From Clavelina lepadiformis (lineage: Eukaryota; Chordata; Ascidiacea; Aplousobranchia; Clavelinidae): DNA of 64,000 bases. Below are positions 47,774 through 59,421 of the stretch, one piece after another. The DNA lies in the NCBI RefSeq assembly GCF_947623445.1, contig NC_135242.1, positions 2,294,001 to 2,358,000 on the forward strand, read 5' to 3'. The position numbers were made by a program, and so were the translations under genes. Under the pieces are notes generated by a model. The model did not search any database and was not told where the DNA came from. It saw only the letters and a program-made list of their open reading frames with translations. How positions within the stretch are numbered: the stretch's first letter is position 1; every line of letters starts with the position of its first letter.

Positions 47774-48812
47774 ATGCTTCTGCGGGGCGCTGGGACTTCC
47801 CCAGAGAATTTCCATGCAGCAGGGGGAAGAAGAAGACCAGGATCTGATTCGGATATTCTCGAAGCGAAATCATCTGGAGCTTCTCTTCAACATCAGGTTA
47901 GGAAACATATTCACTTGTGAATTATAATCTGTTTGCTTTGTGAAGTGTGATTGATTCTGGGTTGGCTATTAGTTTAATAAAAAAATCATTTTGTGCAACA
48001 TTTTGAAGGATTCATTAATGCTGGCTTACCACCAACGACCTTCTGTTATTGCCGGCCACAGTGCAAGTAAGTATAATAACAAGATCTCATTGAACTGCAT
48101 GCAATTGCATTATGAATAATTTTCAAAAATCTTGATTTTTCAAAGTCTGGTTTATGTTGAATTTTTGAATGTTGTTGAAGTATTAAAATTTTGGATAACT
48201 TAGATCTTTATGTATACATAGACACAGCTGCTAATGTTCCAGTTCGGCAGACAAAGCCAGTCTACGTGTGGACACAAACGGAGGTTTGCAAATGGCTTAA
48301 GAGGCACATACCCCAGACCCAAGCCCATTATGCCGATCTTTTTGCTCACCATGACATAACTGGTATGTCGTACAGTTTGTGTAGTTCAAATATAAACTGT
48401 TGCTGATCTTTTCGTGTGTGCAGTAAGCAATTGTTTGTGTGTATTGCACTTTATGCTTTATTTAGGCGTTGAATGTTATTAAAAGGCCGATATTTGTATT
48501 TATTTATTTGTTTTTAGGCAAAACACTGTTGATGTTAAACGACACAAAACTCATGAGAATGGGGGTATCAGACTCTGGTCATAGACATAACATACAGAAT
48601 GAAATACTAAAGCTCCAAATGAAAAACTACATGCAGTGTTTTAAAGGATTGCAATCAGGTGAGCCAGTTATCGGTTGCAGCAAGAACTCTACTATACCTG
48701 TGGTGATAAGTTATCGTAGTACTTAACAGATGCTTTACAACTTACTTTTACAAGCATTATCTTCTATAAGCAACCTTGTCTAATTTCAGCTGGAATGTTT
48801 GACATTCAGTGA
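47774..48812 (+). CDS. SAM-domain protein of the SAMD10/SAMD12 group, 5 exons
   Basis: Exons 47774-47896, 48009-48066, 48204-48362, 48518-48658, 48790-48812 (504 nt, 167 residues; human relatives about 200). The SAM domain spans the last exons: KPVYVWTQTEVCKWLKRHIP, LFAHHDITGKTLLMLNDTKL with the splice at ITG, and MRMGVSDSGHRHNIQNEILK, followed by a short tail ending GMFDIQ. The preceding 60 or so residues are glycine- and serine-rich with RRRPGSDSD. SAMD10/12 are small adaptor-like proteins of little-known role; SAM domains usually oligomerise. The start is the weakest point: ATG 47774 is 14 bases inside its exon, whose frame is open back to the acceptor, so an upstream coding exon ending in phase 1 could extend it. 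Confidence 0.82.
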
Positions 48813-49410
48813 AGAAGGAATGATTGATTGTTGGAGCTCAGGTTTTGCAGAAATATACTTCTGAAGACAACATGTGACACCTCTTCTAATTGCAAACAAA
48901 CCTGCTTCAATGACAGCAGAGTTTAATTTTAAACTTAACGTTGTGCAGTTTTAATATAATAATAATAATAATTTTTTATTGTAACGACATGCTGTAAACA
49001 TATCAACTATCAAGGTGCTGTTTCAAAGCTTAGATTATTGTTAAGTTGGTTGAGATGAACGTGTCACAGTCTAACTAGACTCTAGATAGAGAGTCATCTG
49101 CGTTTGATTTTTATATCTCTTATGATTGGTAAAGAATTTGTTATTACTGCCAACATTTGGTTTTTCATTTTTGTGATTTCCTTTATTCAAAAGCTCTGGG
49201 TGTTATGCTTTCTACCTGTTGTTATTGTTTCTGTTTTTTTACCCATCATAGCTTGTTATTCATATCAATTTTATTTTTCTGTTATGCATGCATCAGTTGT
49301 TGAATTTATATGACCTGTATCTCGTAGATGTTCTTGTATTGTCCGAGATAACCATTAATCTCTTGTTATATATGTGACTTTGTATTTTTTACTGTGATTG
49401 TTTTGCAGGG
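48813..49410 (+). other. Gap before AIRIM with acceptor at its end
   Basis: About 600 bases with the 3' UTR of the SAM gene. It ends in TGATTGTTTTGCAG at 49408, two bases before the AIRIM ATG: a likely leader trans-splice site. Confidence 0.45.
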
Positions 49411-50019
49411 ATGGATGCAAATAGGAAATTTATTCAAAAATCTTTTGATACCTTAAGTAGAGAGTCTTTGATCTGGGACCAAACATGCCGGGAGTGCCAG
49501 ATTTATATTTCATCCCTTTCAAACTTGGAAGAACAAATAAATTGCTGTGGTCGATCGCAATTATGTGACACTCAGTTGTACAGACACTTTCCAAACGTCA
49601 AGGATGCCCTGGTTTTAAAATTAGTTGAAAATTGCAACTCCCTGATTGAAAAAATTAAAAACAAGATTTTAATTTTACGTCAATGTAATAAGAAGATAAA
49701 GAAGTCTGCGAATGATGCGATGGCATCAATTAAAATGCTGCCTTTAGCCGATGTATGTGAAGCAACTGAACTTGAACCTGCTCTCAGTGACATTGTTGCA
49801 TGGATTATGAATGTTGCTCAGTCGAGTAACACTCAATTGGCTGAGAAAGAGACACTGCTGGAAAGTTTCGATTTGAATGCGTTGCAGATTTCAGAGAAGG
49901 GGGAGTTTAAGATGAACCAATTCGAAAATTTTAAAAAACTCTGGATAACTCATTGCAAGCTTGTACCTATCTGTGATGAGATGAGCTCCTATTTGTGTTT
50001 TTTCCTTCATAAAAAATGA
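49411..50019 (+). CDS. AIRIM: AFG2-interacting ribosome maturation factor, intronless
   Basis: Homologue of human C1orf109/AIRIM, a partner of the AFG2 ATPases (SPATA5, SPATA5L1) and CINP in releasing the maturation factor RSL24D1 from pre-60S ribosomes. One exon, 202 residues (human 203). Aligned features: a helical N-terminus, then IYISSLSNLEEQI (human LLSSLSNLAEQL), HFPNVKDALVLKLVENC, a long helix with KIKNKILILRQC, a weakly conserved middle with VAWIMNVAQ, and a C-terminal ITHCKLVPICDEMSSYLCFF. Conservation is modest but runs the full length. The ATG lies 2 bases after a strong acceptor, and the next gene's acceptor is 65 bases past the stop, so the two were probably transcribed together. 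Confidence 0.8.
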   Translation: MDANRKFIQKSFDTLSRESLIWDQTCRECQIYISSLSNLEEQINCCGRSQLCDTQLYRHFPNVKDALVLKLVENCNSLIEKIKNKILILRQCNKKIKKSANDAMASIKMLPLADVCEATELEPALSDIVAWIMNVAQSSNTQLAEKETLLESFDLNALQISEKGEFKMNQFENFKKLWITHCKLVPICDEMSSYLCFFLHKK

Positions 50020-50084
50020 TTGCTTTTATGTAAGATTAGAGATACCTGTATCGAATTCAATCAAATTATTTACTTGTTTTGCAG
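50020..50084 (+). promoter_or_regulatory. Operon-type spacer with trans-splice acceptor
   Basis: Only 65 bases separate the AIRIM stop from the acceptor ACTTGTTTTGCAG at 50084. There is no AATAAA and no room for a promoter in the spacer. Confidence 0.6.
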
Positions 50085-50096
50085 AACGATAGGAAA

Positions 50097-50537
50097 ATGA
50101 GTGATAAAAAGGGAGCTGTACCATCACGTAAACGAATCTCGAAAGTTCTGCAAGAAGAATATTGGGACTGCAGTGTGTGTACTTACACCAACTCGCCGGA
50201 GGCTTTTAAATGTTCCATGTGCGATGTGAGGAAGGGTACGTCAACGCGAAAGCCGAGACTAAGTCAGCACATCGTTGCACAGCAGGAAGGGAGACTAGTT
50301 GCCCAAACTCCCCAACTCTCTCCGCAGGGTTTAAGCCCAAAAGAAGAAATGCAGACGACGAAAACGAGATCAGAGTCTGAATCCAGAGTGGGACGACCAA
50401 GACTGAAAGGAATCGATCGTAGCACACCTGTCACTATGGCTGTCACTGTAAACGATGTGACAGTTGTATTTACAGAATTTAAAACCAAGTATAATCCGGA
50501 AAATGAGGAATCCAGGAATAAAACAAAGCATGATTGA
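50097..50537 (+). CDS. RYBP: RING1 and YY1 binding protein (RYBP/YAF2), intronless
   Basis: Subunit of noncanonical Polycomb repressive complex 1: it binds RING1B and ubiquitinated H2A. 146 residues in one exon. The N-terminal RanBP2/NZF zinc finger reads WDCSVCTYTNSPEAFKCSMC, with four Cys, followed by DVRKGTSTRKPR, nearly the human sequence. The middle is serine-rich and shorter than in RYBP (228) and near YAF2 (180). The C-terminal RING1B/CBX-binding part reads GRPRLKGIDRSTPVTMAVTV then VTVVFTEFK, against human VTVIITDFK. RYBP and YAF2 are vertebrate duplicates, so this is their single pro-orthologue. Confidence 0.93.
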   Translation: MSDKKGAVPSRKRISKVLQEEYWDCSVCTYTNSPEAFKCSMCDVRKGTSTRKPRLSQHIVAQQEGRLVAQTPQLSPQGLSPKEEMQTTKTRSESESRVGRPRLKGIDRSTPVTMAVTVNDVTVVFTEFKTKYNPENEESRNKTKHD

Positions 50538-52783
50538 GGTCTTAAAAATGTCATTTTTACTGTGATTGTAATTTGTTGATTAGAATTATTTCTAAAATCT
50601 TATTCCATCTTCGAAAAAGTGAATTTAAATTTCACATATGTAGAATTATACACTGCCTACTGTTTCAAAATTTTTTAAACAAATTCAGGATTTATCTATA
50701 AGTTGTTTGTACTGAAATGTGCCATCAAATTAACGATGCAGTTTTTTCTTTGTATCTTTTATTCATTACCTGTGTTTTATGTGAAAATTGCAAATGAAGA
50801 GATGAACTTTGCAGATTTACCAGAGATACCGTATTTTTTTCTATATAGTACAGTTAAAGCACGTGAAGTATTTTCAATTGTTGCAAACAAACAATTGAAT
50901 GAATTATCCGTAAACCTGTATTTCTACTGTACACGTGTTTTGCGTTATTTACTTAAATCTATGTCCCACCAACTCGGTTTGTGCGCCAGACTCGTAAGTC
51001 ATTGTTTGTCTTGATGTTTATTATGCGGGATAATGTTTGCATATTTCTAACATACCTATTTTTTCTTGTATATGCATTGTGTGCGCCTTGATAGCAGGAG
51101 GTTTTAATACATTTTTGATCTCAAATAGAACGCAGATGCAATCCTGATTACGAAAAACTTGTCAGATAAAGGTCTTGAGCCTGGAAAGAGTTTTCTTCAC
51201 CCAACAAAGTAGTTGTCAAGTCGCCAGCCGTCTACAGTGCGCGGTTTTATTTAATCCTGCTTTGAACCTTCAAGCGTAAAAACGTAGTAATGTTACCGAG
51301 CGGAAAGTGCTTGTAAGCAATGGAATCATTTTTGTGTTTTCGCTACGCTGAGTGTCATGGCTTTATGTAGGATGGTGCCAATAAAGGGCAGGATGAACAT
51401 AGCTTAGAAAACGTCGACTGAATCGAATGCCTGAAAAGTGAATATGGGAAATCCCCTACCATGGAATGTCGAAACAAAAATTGCCTTTGTCTTCATTTGT
51501 TTGGGCAATGTGGCAAAGCACAACATCCACCCATTAAGTACAATTTTACAAATAATTTTTTTAAAGTATGCTCTACGTGCGGTATGTAAACAATAACCGG
51601 AATCAATTTTGCTACAAATGTTCCACCAGAGTTTTGTGATTTTATTGCTCGAAGGCCATGTTTTTTGATTGAAATGATTCTTTGCTAAGGAAAAACATTC
51701 TCTTTATGTCAAATAAACACAAAATTGCTAAAACATATTGAAATTCAGCAATAAACAGTTCCCTATTGCAAAATTCCTTCAAGATTCAAGATTGCATCAT
51801 TTTCTGCAAGACATTGCAGCAACGTTGGCCATACTTACCAAATGTTAAATAGTTTTTAATTCACATATTATGTAAGCCAATAAATAAACCTGGTAATTGA
51901 ATTTTTGTATAAAAATAAAAACTGTTTAAACAATATTCGTTTAACCTAGGTTATATCTAGAAAGATATTTTACAGATCAGGAAATAACTTTTGTAAGTTT
52001 TTCAATATTGAATTACAAAGGTGTGTGGCGAATGGATTATCTGAAATAGAAATGCCTGATTTCTCGCATATTTATGGTGATTCTGCCGGTCTGAACCTGT
52101 TTACTAAACTGCCAGAAGGAGGTTGGCTTGAGTTTGAGTGTGATGTACCGATATATAATAATAGGTTATTCTACACGTGCTGGTGGCATGCATACTTGTA
52201 CAGTGGTGCCGACGTGTCTATATGCAAGGTTGTGTCTGTGGTATAGTATCGTGATGTTTATAGTATGTCTGAGAAAACCAAATCTCGACGGAGATCCCTC
52301 AACGAGTAACGACTTAGCTTTTATTTAAAGTGTATTATCATATGATGGATAGGCCTAGGCTACAGTACAGTATTGCTAGTAACAGCTAAAGGTGAGCCTA
52401 GTACTGGAAGTCAAGCATCGGGAAGTGAGAAGTTAAAACTGTCAGATCTTTTGCACACCCACGGTTTTGTTGAAGAGGCCAAAAAGTGCAATTGGGATTT
52501 TCTTACTTAGACATAGCCTGGCATAGATGTGTTTAAAAACAATTTCCATGCTCTTTGATAATACTGAGCCAGTTTATTTCTTTAAATATCACGAACTTCG
52601 AAAAGCATTTTAACAATGTTTGTATTTCAGCTTTTTTCAAGTGTTTGGTGTGGTTGTGTGAACTGGATTTAATGAAGAACTGCGAATAATTTCTAAAGTT
52701 TAGCCTACTATGCATTGACCTGAAGTGTTCTTATTTACACTTAAAAACTAGTTCATGTCATTTATGAATCCGTTGGCAATAAG
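50538..52783. other. RYBP 3' region and AKT1S1 upstream region
   Basis: No exon supported. AATAAA signals near 51.71, 51.75 and 51.88 kb could end RYBP. A 73-codon plus-strand frame at 52025-52246 has no recognised relative. Confidence 0.4.
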
Positions 52784-55042
52784 ATGATCAACTCACAAAA
52801 AGAAGCTTGGAACTTGTTGAAACTGGCGGTGGATAAATACTCCCAAGCCACTGGATCTGAGGTGAATTGTACTCAGTGAATTATAAGACAAATATGCTAC
52901 TTTTTTATTTGCATGAGGTTTTGTGCTGGACATATAGTTTACTGTGAGACTGCAGAGTAAAAGCATGTAAAATATGTGCATGTGCAAGTGGCTGCATATC
53001 ATGAAAAATTATAACTTTGCTGTTCTACAGGTCGCGGTTGCAACAACTTTCTTTCCTGACTATGATGAGAGTCACAATTATTTATTCAACAATGACACAA
53101 AACCAGTAAGAATATCTTTCATTTCTTCAATCATTTTCATTTTTGTTAATTATACTTTTGAATACTGTTCATTTAAATGTAATCCATTACCGATCTATTT
53201 ATCTAGAAATCAGCGGTATATGGACATGGCCATCTCATGCATCGAATAAAGAAGGGTCTTGAATCTGATGCTAGCAACGATTCAGCAGAATGGCACAGCG
53301 TTGAGAAAAAGAATATTTTTGGTGGCAACGGATCGATGGAATCTAGAGTTCCAGCCACCAGACAAACCTCCCTTACGAATGATCCAACGGCCAGGTAATC
53401 ATCAGGTGTCTACGTTAATAATGACACACATGATTACAGGGCAATAATGATATGATGTCTTATTTATTGCAGGTCATTATCTTCAAGTTTTCGAACGTTA
53501 AAACTTGATGGTCACCCTTCCCAACTACATTCAGGATCATCCGGCTCAATGTGTAGCGCTCCTCGAAAACCTGACTCGAATCTGGAACGTGATCCTGGCA
53601 AAGGTGAAAGTTTTTCCACCTTCTCACCAAGCTCGTATTGTAGAATGTGAATCAAACATTTTCTAAGAACTCCTTTTTAGTTTGTCTCTTCACTGCTATC
53701 TCTATTTGCAGTTCATCACAATCAGCCGAGAAGTGGAAAAATGAAAAAAACAAAACGGAAGAAGCCGCCAAAACTGTCTGGTGATTTTGAGCTTGACGAT
53801 AATCGTGAGTTGAATCCAAGCTTTGGTTCACAAACGCAAAACTTCAATTTTCGCCATTGTTTATATCCTTCAAAAACAATGAATTCTGCATGTCAAAAAA
53901 CGTGTTTATGTGATGTTGATTGTTTCCAGTTATGTTTGGTGAGGAGGAGCACAGTCCTTCATGTGATGAAGACGACTTGTCGGACGATTCCGAAGAAAGT
54001 GAGGAAGGCATGCCTGGCAATCTTCCTCCACGACGCAAGTTCAACGTACGCCAACATTATCCCGGCGGGTACAGCAATGACCAGTTTGCAACATCTTTAC
54101 CTGTTAACATCCTTGCTTGGGGTAAGATCAATGCTTCTTGTAAGCTGTATGTCGGTGAGGCTTAAAAGTATACCTTGATATTTCTAAGTTTATTTAAATG
54201 CAAGTGCTTGCATCCCAGTTGCATTGCAAAAGAATTGATGTACGTACACTGCTGGCACACTACACACAAAATGGACTTTCTTATAAATAGGAACTGAATT
54301 TCATGGTTGTGAATCATGGAAGAGAATGATTCAAAAATTTTTTGCCAAATCCTCATTCTCTATTTACAAAAACAAACCTCAAATTGCTTGTGCATAGACT
54401 GCACTTTCTTTTGCAAAAGCAAAGTTAAACGCATAATAATAGTTTGTTGTGGGCACACACAACCCAAATCCAGGTGAAACATTTATCACCTGCATCAGAT
54501 GCAAGTACAGTATTTCCCACCAGCCAGTCTGCATATTGTTAATGTAGTTTTGTTTTCTTTACATGTATTTCACCAAGGCGGCCAGAACGAAGGCGGGATG
54601 CATTTCCGAGAGAACCAAGGCCCTCACCCTCCGGCTTTCAACACTCAAACAGCCACGAACAGCGGCCCGAAGATAATCAAGGCAGAAAATGTAAGATAAA
54701 CTTTCATCAACAACACTGTTCTATGGAAGTTTCGAAGTCGAGTACTGTAATGCGAGTTTGCAATAAATGGAGATCAATTCTTACGCTTTGTCTAGTGCTT
54801 GTCTTTAGACTAGTGCCGTCGCTAACATCGAACTTCCACAAAACTTTCATTAAATAACAGATTTCCTTGTTAGATCCAGCAGGTAATTGGTCAATTCTTC
54901 ATTTTAACAGACACCTCAACTCGACACAATGATGGCTTCGATGCAGGCATTAGCCAGAAGTGTCACTGACGACACGGCCTTAATTTTCGGCGACCGCCCG
55001 CGACCAAGAGTGAAACTGGAGCAACGACAAAATTTTAACTGA
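52784..55042 (+). CDS. AKT1S1: Proline-rich Akt substrate PRAS40 homologue, 8 exons
   Basis: mTORC1 component and substrate that restrains mTORC1 through RAPTOR; Lobe in flies. Exons 52784-52861, 53031-53105, 53207-53394, 53473-53603, 53712-53804, 53930-54121, 54578-54690, 54911-55042; 1002 nt, 333 residues (human 256). Aligned ends: MINSQKEAWNLLKLAVDKYS with human EELWEAVVGAAERFRARTG; FATSLPVNILAWGG with human YAKSLPVSVPVWGF; and LDTMMASMQALARSVTDDTA then FGDRPRPRV with human LDRIAASMRAL ... VFGDLPRPRL. The acidic stretch in exon 6 starting MFGEEE may stand for the TOS motif (human FVMDE), but is not a clear match. The human mTOR site Ser183 aligns with Asn (SLPVN) and the Akt site Thr246 (RPRLNT) aligns with RPRVKL, so neither is present. 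Exon 5 has a basic cluster KKTKRKKPP. Confidence 0.88.
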
Positions 55043-55352
55043 CAACAACGCCCTAATCGACCCCTTTCTGCTTTTCCTTGATACTGTATGACTTTGGTGT
55101 GCCTCATAGATCCTGTTCATGCTTTTCTCCTTAATGCAAACTGTCAGTGAGAGGTTAAGTGTTTCGTTTAAAGTTGTGGCCTTTGTTAAATGACTTGTTG
55201 TTCGTCTCGTGTTATCATGATAAGCACTGAGACAGAATTAACGCTAAAGTTCAATCCTGATTAACACTGCCGGAATGGTTCACGCTTCATGATTTATTGC
55301 AATTTAATTCCATCGAGTAATTTGTAATTTCTTCATCTGCTTTTCAACACAG

Positions 55353-55415
55353 CTCGGGTTGATGAGACCTAAGATGTCGGCTGTAGTGATATGCATGCAC
55401 TATCCTAATGACAAG
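55353..55415 (+). other. Exon-like segment of unknown gene
   Basis: A 63-base open segment between a good acceptor (TTTTCAACACAG) and a strong donor (AAG|GTAAGA), phase 0 at both ends, reading LGLMRPKMSAVVICMHYPND then K. No partner exon was found; it may be chance or part of an alternative AKT1S1 transcript. Confidence 0.2.
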
Positions 55416-56264
55416 GTAAGAGGTGTCTACTGCCTGCCGAGGCGATTGCATTTTGAAACTTCTTCCGCATGTTGGTGCTTTCGCGTTCATGTTTGTTTTT
55501 GTGCATTTTCAAGGGTAAATTCTTTCGTTTTACTGCTCATAACCGTTAACTGTGGTCACATTACTACCAGCTGGATGGTGCGGATACTTAGTCCGCGCTC
55601 CATCTACTGTTGTGGTCTTTACAGCTATTACTGTCGCCGTTTAAGGTATTCGCACCTTCGTTCATAGTCTACTAAATCCATTCATGATTTTATGGACTTT
55701 GGAACGATGGCTAGGTGGCGCCCTTGAGCTTATTTTTTGAAGTTAAACTTTTATATTACAAATCACCGTCATTGGTGCATGAGCGTGTAGTAATCTTGTC
55801 TGCTGTGACGTAAAAATTACATTGGATATTTATTGAGTGCCAAATTAATTTTATGGTCACTAAACCTAGTAAATCATAGTGTTTTTGTTTCTTATCGCGT
55901 ATTGCTCAATGAAAGTATGATCATGCTTTAATCTGGTGTAACACGTTCAAACCATTTCAGATATTTTAATCTGTTTTCGAGGCGAGGTTCCAAGTAAGGT
56001 TACTCAATAACCGATTGAGTAAGGTAGGAAGTTAAAACCACACAGACAGCACAGGCGTGTCACGTGGCAACTCAACCGATTTGACAAATATGCTTGGAAG
56101 AAAATTCATGCGGTCAACTCAGGTTTTATGTAAGAGTGAATTACTGGAGTTTAACTTCTGTTTAGTTGATCGACACTGATCGGTGTAAGCATGTTTTAGT
56201 GGACTACCTCAAGTCATAGCAGTAGGGGACTTCAGTAACTTAGTTTAGTGTTGTCCATTATGGT

Positions 56265-56540
56265 GTGATATCACAATTTCATCCTCGGGCTGAAGAAAGT
56301 TTTTTCACAGCTTAAACCGCTCACGTCCCGTCTACCGAGCAATTGTCCTTCGTCCTTTCAATGAATACAAATTTTTTATGTTTGAATTTTTTTGACTCAT
56401 TTTCATTAACTCATTTTCTGAATTCGAAACTCTTCACCAAAATCACTGAACAAAAGCAAGCATAGTTCGTACATTGCTCGAATTCGTTAGAACGGTACCG
56501 CAACAGGGAATCGAACCCGACAGGTTAACCATTTCGCTGA
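56265..56540 (-). mobile_element. tRNA-derived SINE S1, solitary copy
   Basis: On minus: head CTCAGCGAAATGGTTAACCT, an intact B box GGGTTCGATTCCC, then TTCAGTGATTTTGGTGAAGA and a tail ending GTGATATCACACC. Same family as in the peptide-gene introns, which shows S1 is a mobile repeat and not part of that gene. Confidence 0.7.
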
Positions 56541-57969
56541 GTAAGATAAGAGTTTTTAGCAGATAAAACAGAACTCTTGTTGTTCATATTCTTTTTTGCA
56601 ACAAAAGTATTTCGTGTAGCCAGTAGCTCACATCTTATTTAACTCAGTGGATGGCTTAAACGGTTCATTTATTTAATGACTTTTGTTTTTGCAAAAATAG
56701 TTAAAATGATTTTTTGCGAGCTACAGTGATCTTACGCGTCATTATGACAAACACTAAAACAAATTTTGTGATAAAGTTTATTCCTAATTAATATCGCAGG
56801 AATAATTCTTCCTTCAGAAAGGTCTACAAGTCAGCTTCACCATATGTTCACGCCTCACGGTAACATGTTCTGTCGCATTTTTTGTGTATTTTAACAGTTT
56901 TTATGACGTTTCTGAGATCAATTGTAAATTAGATTATCAATAAACGTGTATGCACTGTGCTTCAGAGTCGCAATTACTCAAGTCACTTTTTGCAAGGATT
57001 ATTCTGTGAAAATGCATGACTCGATTCAGTTGTCATTGACCAAATTTCAGCACTTAAATGAAAAAATTTTTTCTTTTTACTTTAAAGTTTAAGTTAAACA
57101 CATCAAAATGTAACTTAACACAAAGTTTTTGTTCTTAAACCGCGCATGAGGCAAAAACGAAGCAAATTTGTAAAATTTCTTGTTGACACAAAATTTTTGT
57201 TTTACACATTAAATGATATTGATTTGACTTGACTTGCGACTCGAGTTTGGTGACTTGGTTACGACTCTACAAGACGTTTATGTTATTCATTAACTGTGAG
57301 AATCAATTGTTTGTCTGTTTTTAATTGTTTATAATTTATGCGTTTATCTTACTCCAAAATATATTAAAACGGAAAAGACTCACAGTCAATAAATGGGAAA
57401 AAAATGGCAAAGTCCGGGGGGTTTAAAACGTACAAAATGTTTATTATGTAAAAGCAACGGCCGACAAACTCAATTTTCGAGCAAAATTGCAATAAACTAA
57501 AAACTGGACACCTCGATTGTAACAACGTATTTCTCTAAAACACAGAAGAGTCGTGTTCAGAAAAATGAGAACTAAAAATAAGAAAAAAAGATAACATAAA
57601 ATGTGTAGGTAGCACAAAAGGAAAGCAGACTAAATGTTACTTTTTGCTATGTATTGCTGGATTCATTTTATCTTATGTTGAAGATCATTTGAGGTAGAGG
57701 AAACAGGGGCGAAGTTTAAAATAAAATGATCATCTAATTTCAAAATTGTTTTGTAGTAAGTTGTATTTCGTGAAGTTTTTGTCAGCACTTCTGACACATT
57801 GCATAACTTGTATGACGAAAACCACACCAGTAGGCCTACTAAATTATGTGAATTAATATGCTCACAGATAAAAAAGAAATTTCCTACAGAAAACATTCAC
57901 AAATTACTTTTTTAATTTGCACAATTATTTGCGGCTATTTGCTCATCTCTGCAATTTTGATGAACAAAC

Positions 57970-58180
57970 GCTTATGCGCTAATAAACTTATTCATCAACT
58001 CATCTTTTGCCACAACTCCATCAACTTTATTCAAGATTTCTAGGCCCTGCTGAAAATATTCAAGAGCGTCTGGCAATCATTCAAGACATTCTCCAATATT
58101 GTAGCAAATAACTGAAGCGTCTTTGACAGCGCCAATATGACCAATTAATACTTGCCTCCTTTTCAAAAAGCGTTTCAAGT
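57970..58180 (-). pseudogene. TPR-gene C-terminal fragment
   Basis: Matches the last part of the TPR gene at 61.58-61.76 kb on the same strand (CTTGTTGAAAATATTCAAGA versus CCTGCTGAAAATATTCAAGA on plus) but is interrupted and lacks the rest of the gene. A relic of local duplication. Confidence 0.65.
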
Positions 58181-58639
58181 AACACTTCGTATAGCACACC
58201 GGTTTTAATGCTTTTCATTCTATTGTAGCTTACAAGAAGTTATCTGTAAGCTTTAAAGAAAAGTTTTCTTGGTTATGATATATTTTATTACGAGGTTATC
58301 GTTTATCTAGCTGAAAAACGTTTCCTCCTCGGGCGTGTCTGAAACTTGTTCACGTTTGTGAAAAGAGGACTCCGTAAATATTTTTCAGCCAACACATCTC
58401 GTTAATATCATATCATACTTAATTTCCAACTTTTATTTTAGACAGCAGTTAATAAATTACAACGTAAGCTTGTGGCAAGTAAGTACTTCGTAAAGTCCGC
58501 TGATTTTTGACGTTTGAAAATTTGTATAAATGCAATTTACAGGCATTTGCTTCCTCGCATCTTCCTTTACGTATAATGCAGACTTTATTCCAAAACGGTG
58601 CACTGTGTGACTTGCCTCCCACTTAACCGAACACCATCT

Positions 58640-59010
58640 TCAGTCTTGGAAAAATCCTATCTGCCATCGCCGAGCAGCTCGCCGACCACTTTGAAATACT
58701 TTTGCCCTGGCTACACCGCCACTGTCACAGCATCCCGACAATAAAGTCAAGTGCGACTTGTGACTAACACTGGAACACGCGGTGGCGAAAAAGTTGTCTT
58801 AGATTTCGTTATTTCATCGACGACGTCAATTTTCGTCCCTGCCACAGATGGTTTGGGTTCGGTTAATCCCCCAGCGTAAAACAACATTAGACGATTCCGC
58901 TCAACTTCTCACGAATGGGGAGTGACACACCACGTGTAGCACGAAGAATCAAACCGTATACTTTATCCACTGCTGTACGTCATCAAATAGCCAACAAACC
59001 GATGAAGATA
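58640..59010 (+). mobile_element. Possible Ty3/gypsy-type LTR element fossil (integrase part)
   Basis: One stretch reads SHEWGVTHHV preceded by FRST, close to the conserved integrase segment of gypsy-like pol proteins. The surrounding sequence is badly broken, with many interruptions, and no long terminal repeats were found. Old and inactive if real; the call rests on a short match. Confidence 0.3.
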
Positions 59011-59421
59011 ACCGCCTTTGGTGGATGAGGGATTTCCAATTTTCGTCGCATTCATACAAGTTGTATCTGCAATGATCTATTTATTCTATACAGACAGCGC
59101 CTTATTTGTCATTATCCAAAGGTGCTAGATAATCGCATGTTACTAACCGTAAAGTGTGCAAAGATCATACATTATTATTATACATGCTAGATTTGTGCTT
59201 TACTTTTTAGCCTTCATATATTTTACTTTGTTTTGTAATAACATCAAAGTATGAACCTTTCATAAAAAGTATACGCCCTCAAGATTTGTCCTTATTTCTA
59301 TGGCAACCTATTTTCGATACCTTCATTGTACCATTTTGTATCAAAGAGATACCAAAGTTAAGAACATTGTCTCGTTTTTTTTTCTTTTTTGTTATTATCA
59401 TTTGAATCAATTTGAATCGCA

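Larger units (their letters stand above)
55043..57969. other. Gene-poor region after AKT1S1
   Basis: Contains the AKT1S1 3' UTR, a lone exon-like segment (55353-55415) and one SINE. No other gene recognised. Confidence 0.4.

Noticed and set aside
52025-52246. 73-codon frame as an exon of AKT1S1 or a new gene
   Set aside because: The AKT1S1 start at 52784 already aligns with the human N-terminus, and this frame has no recognised relative or clear donor.
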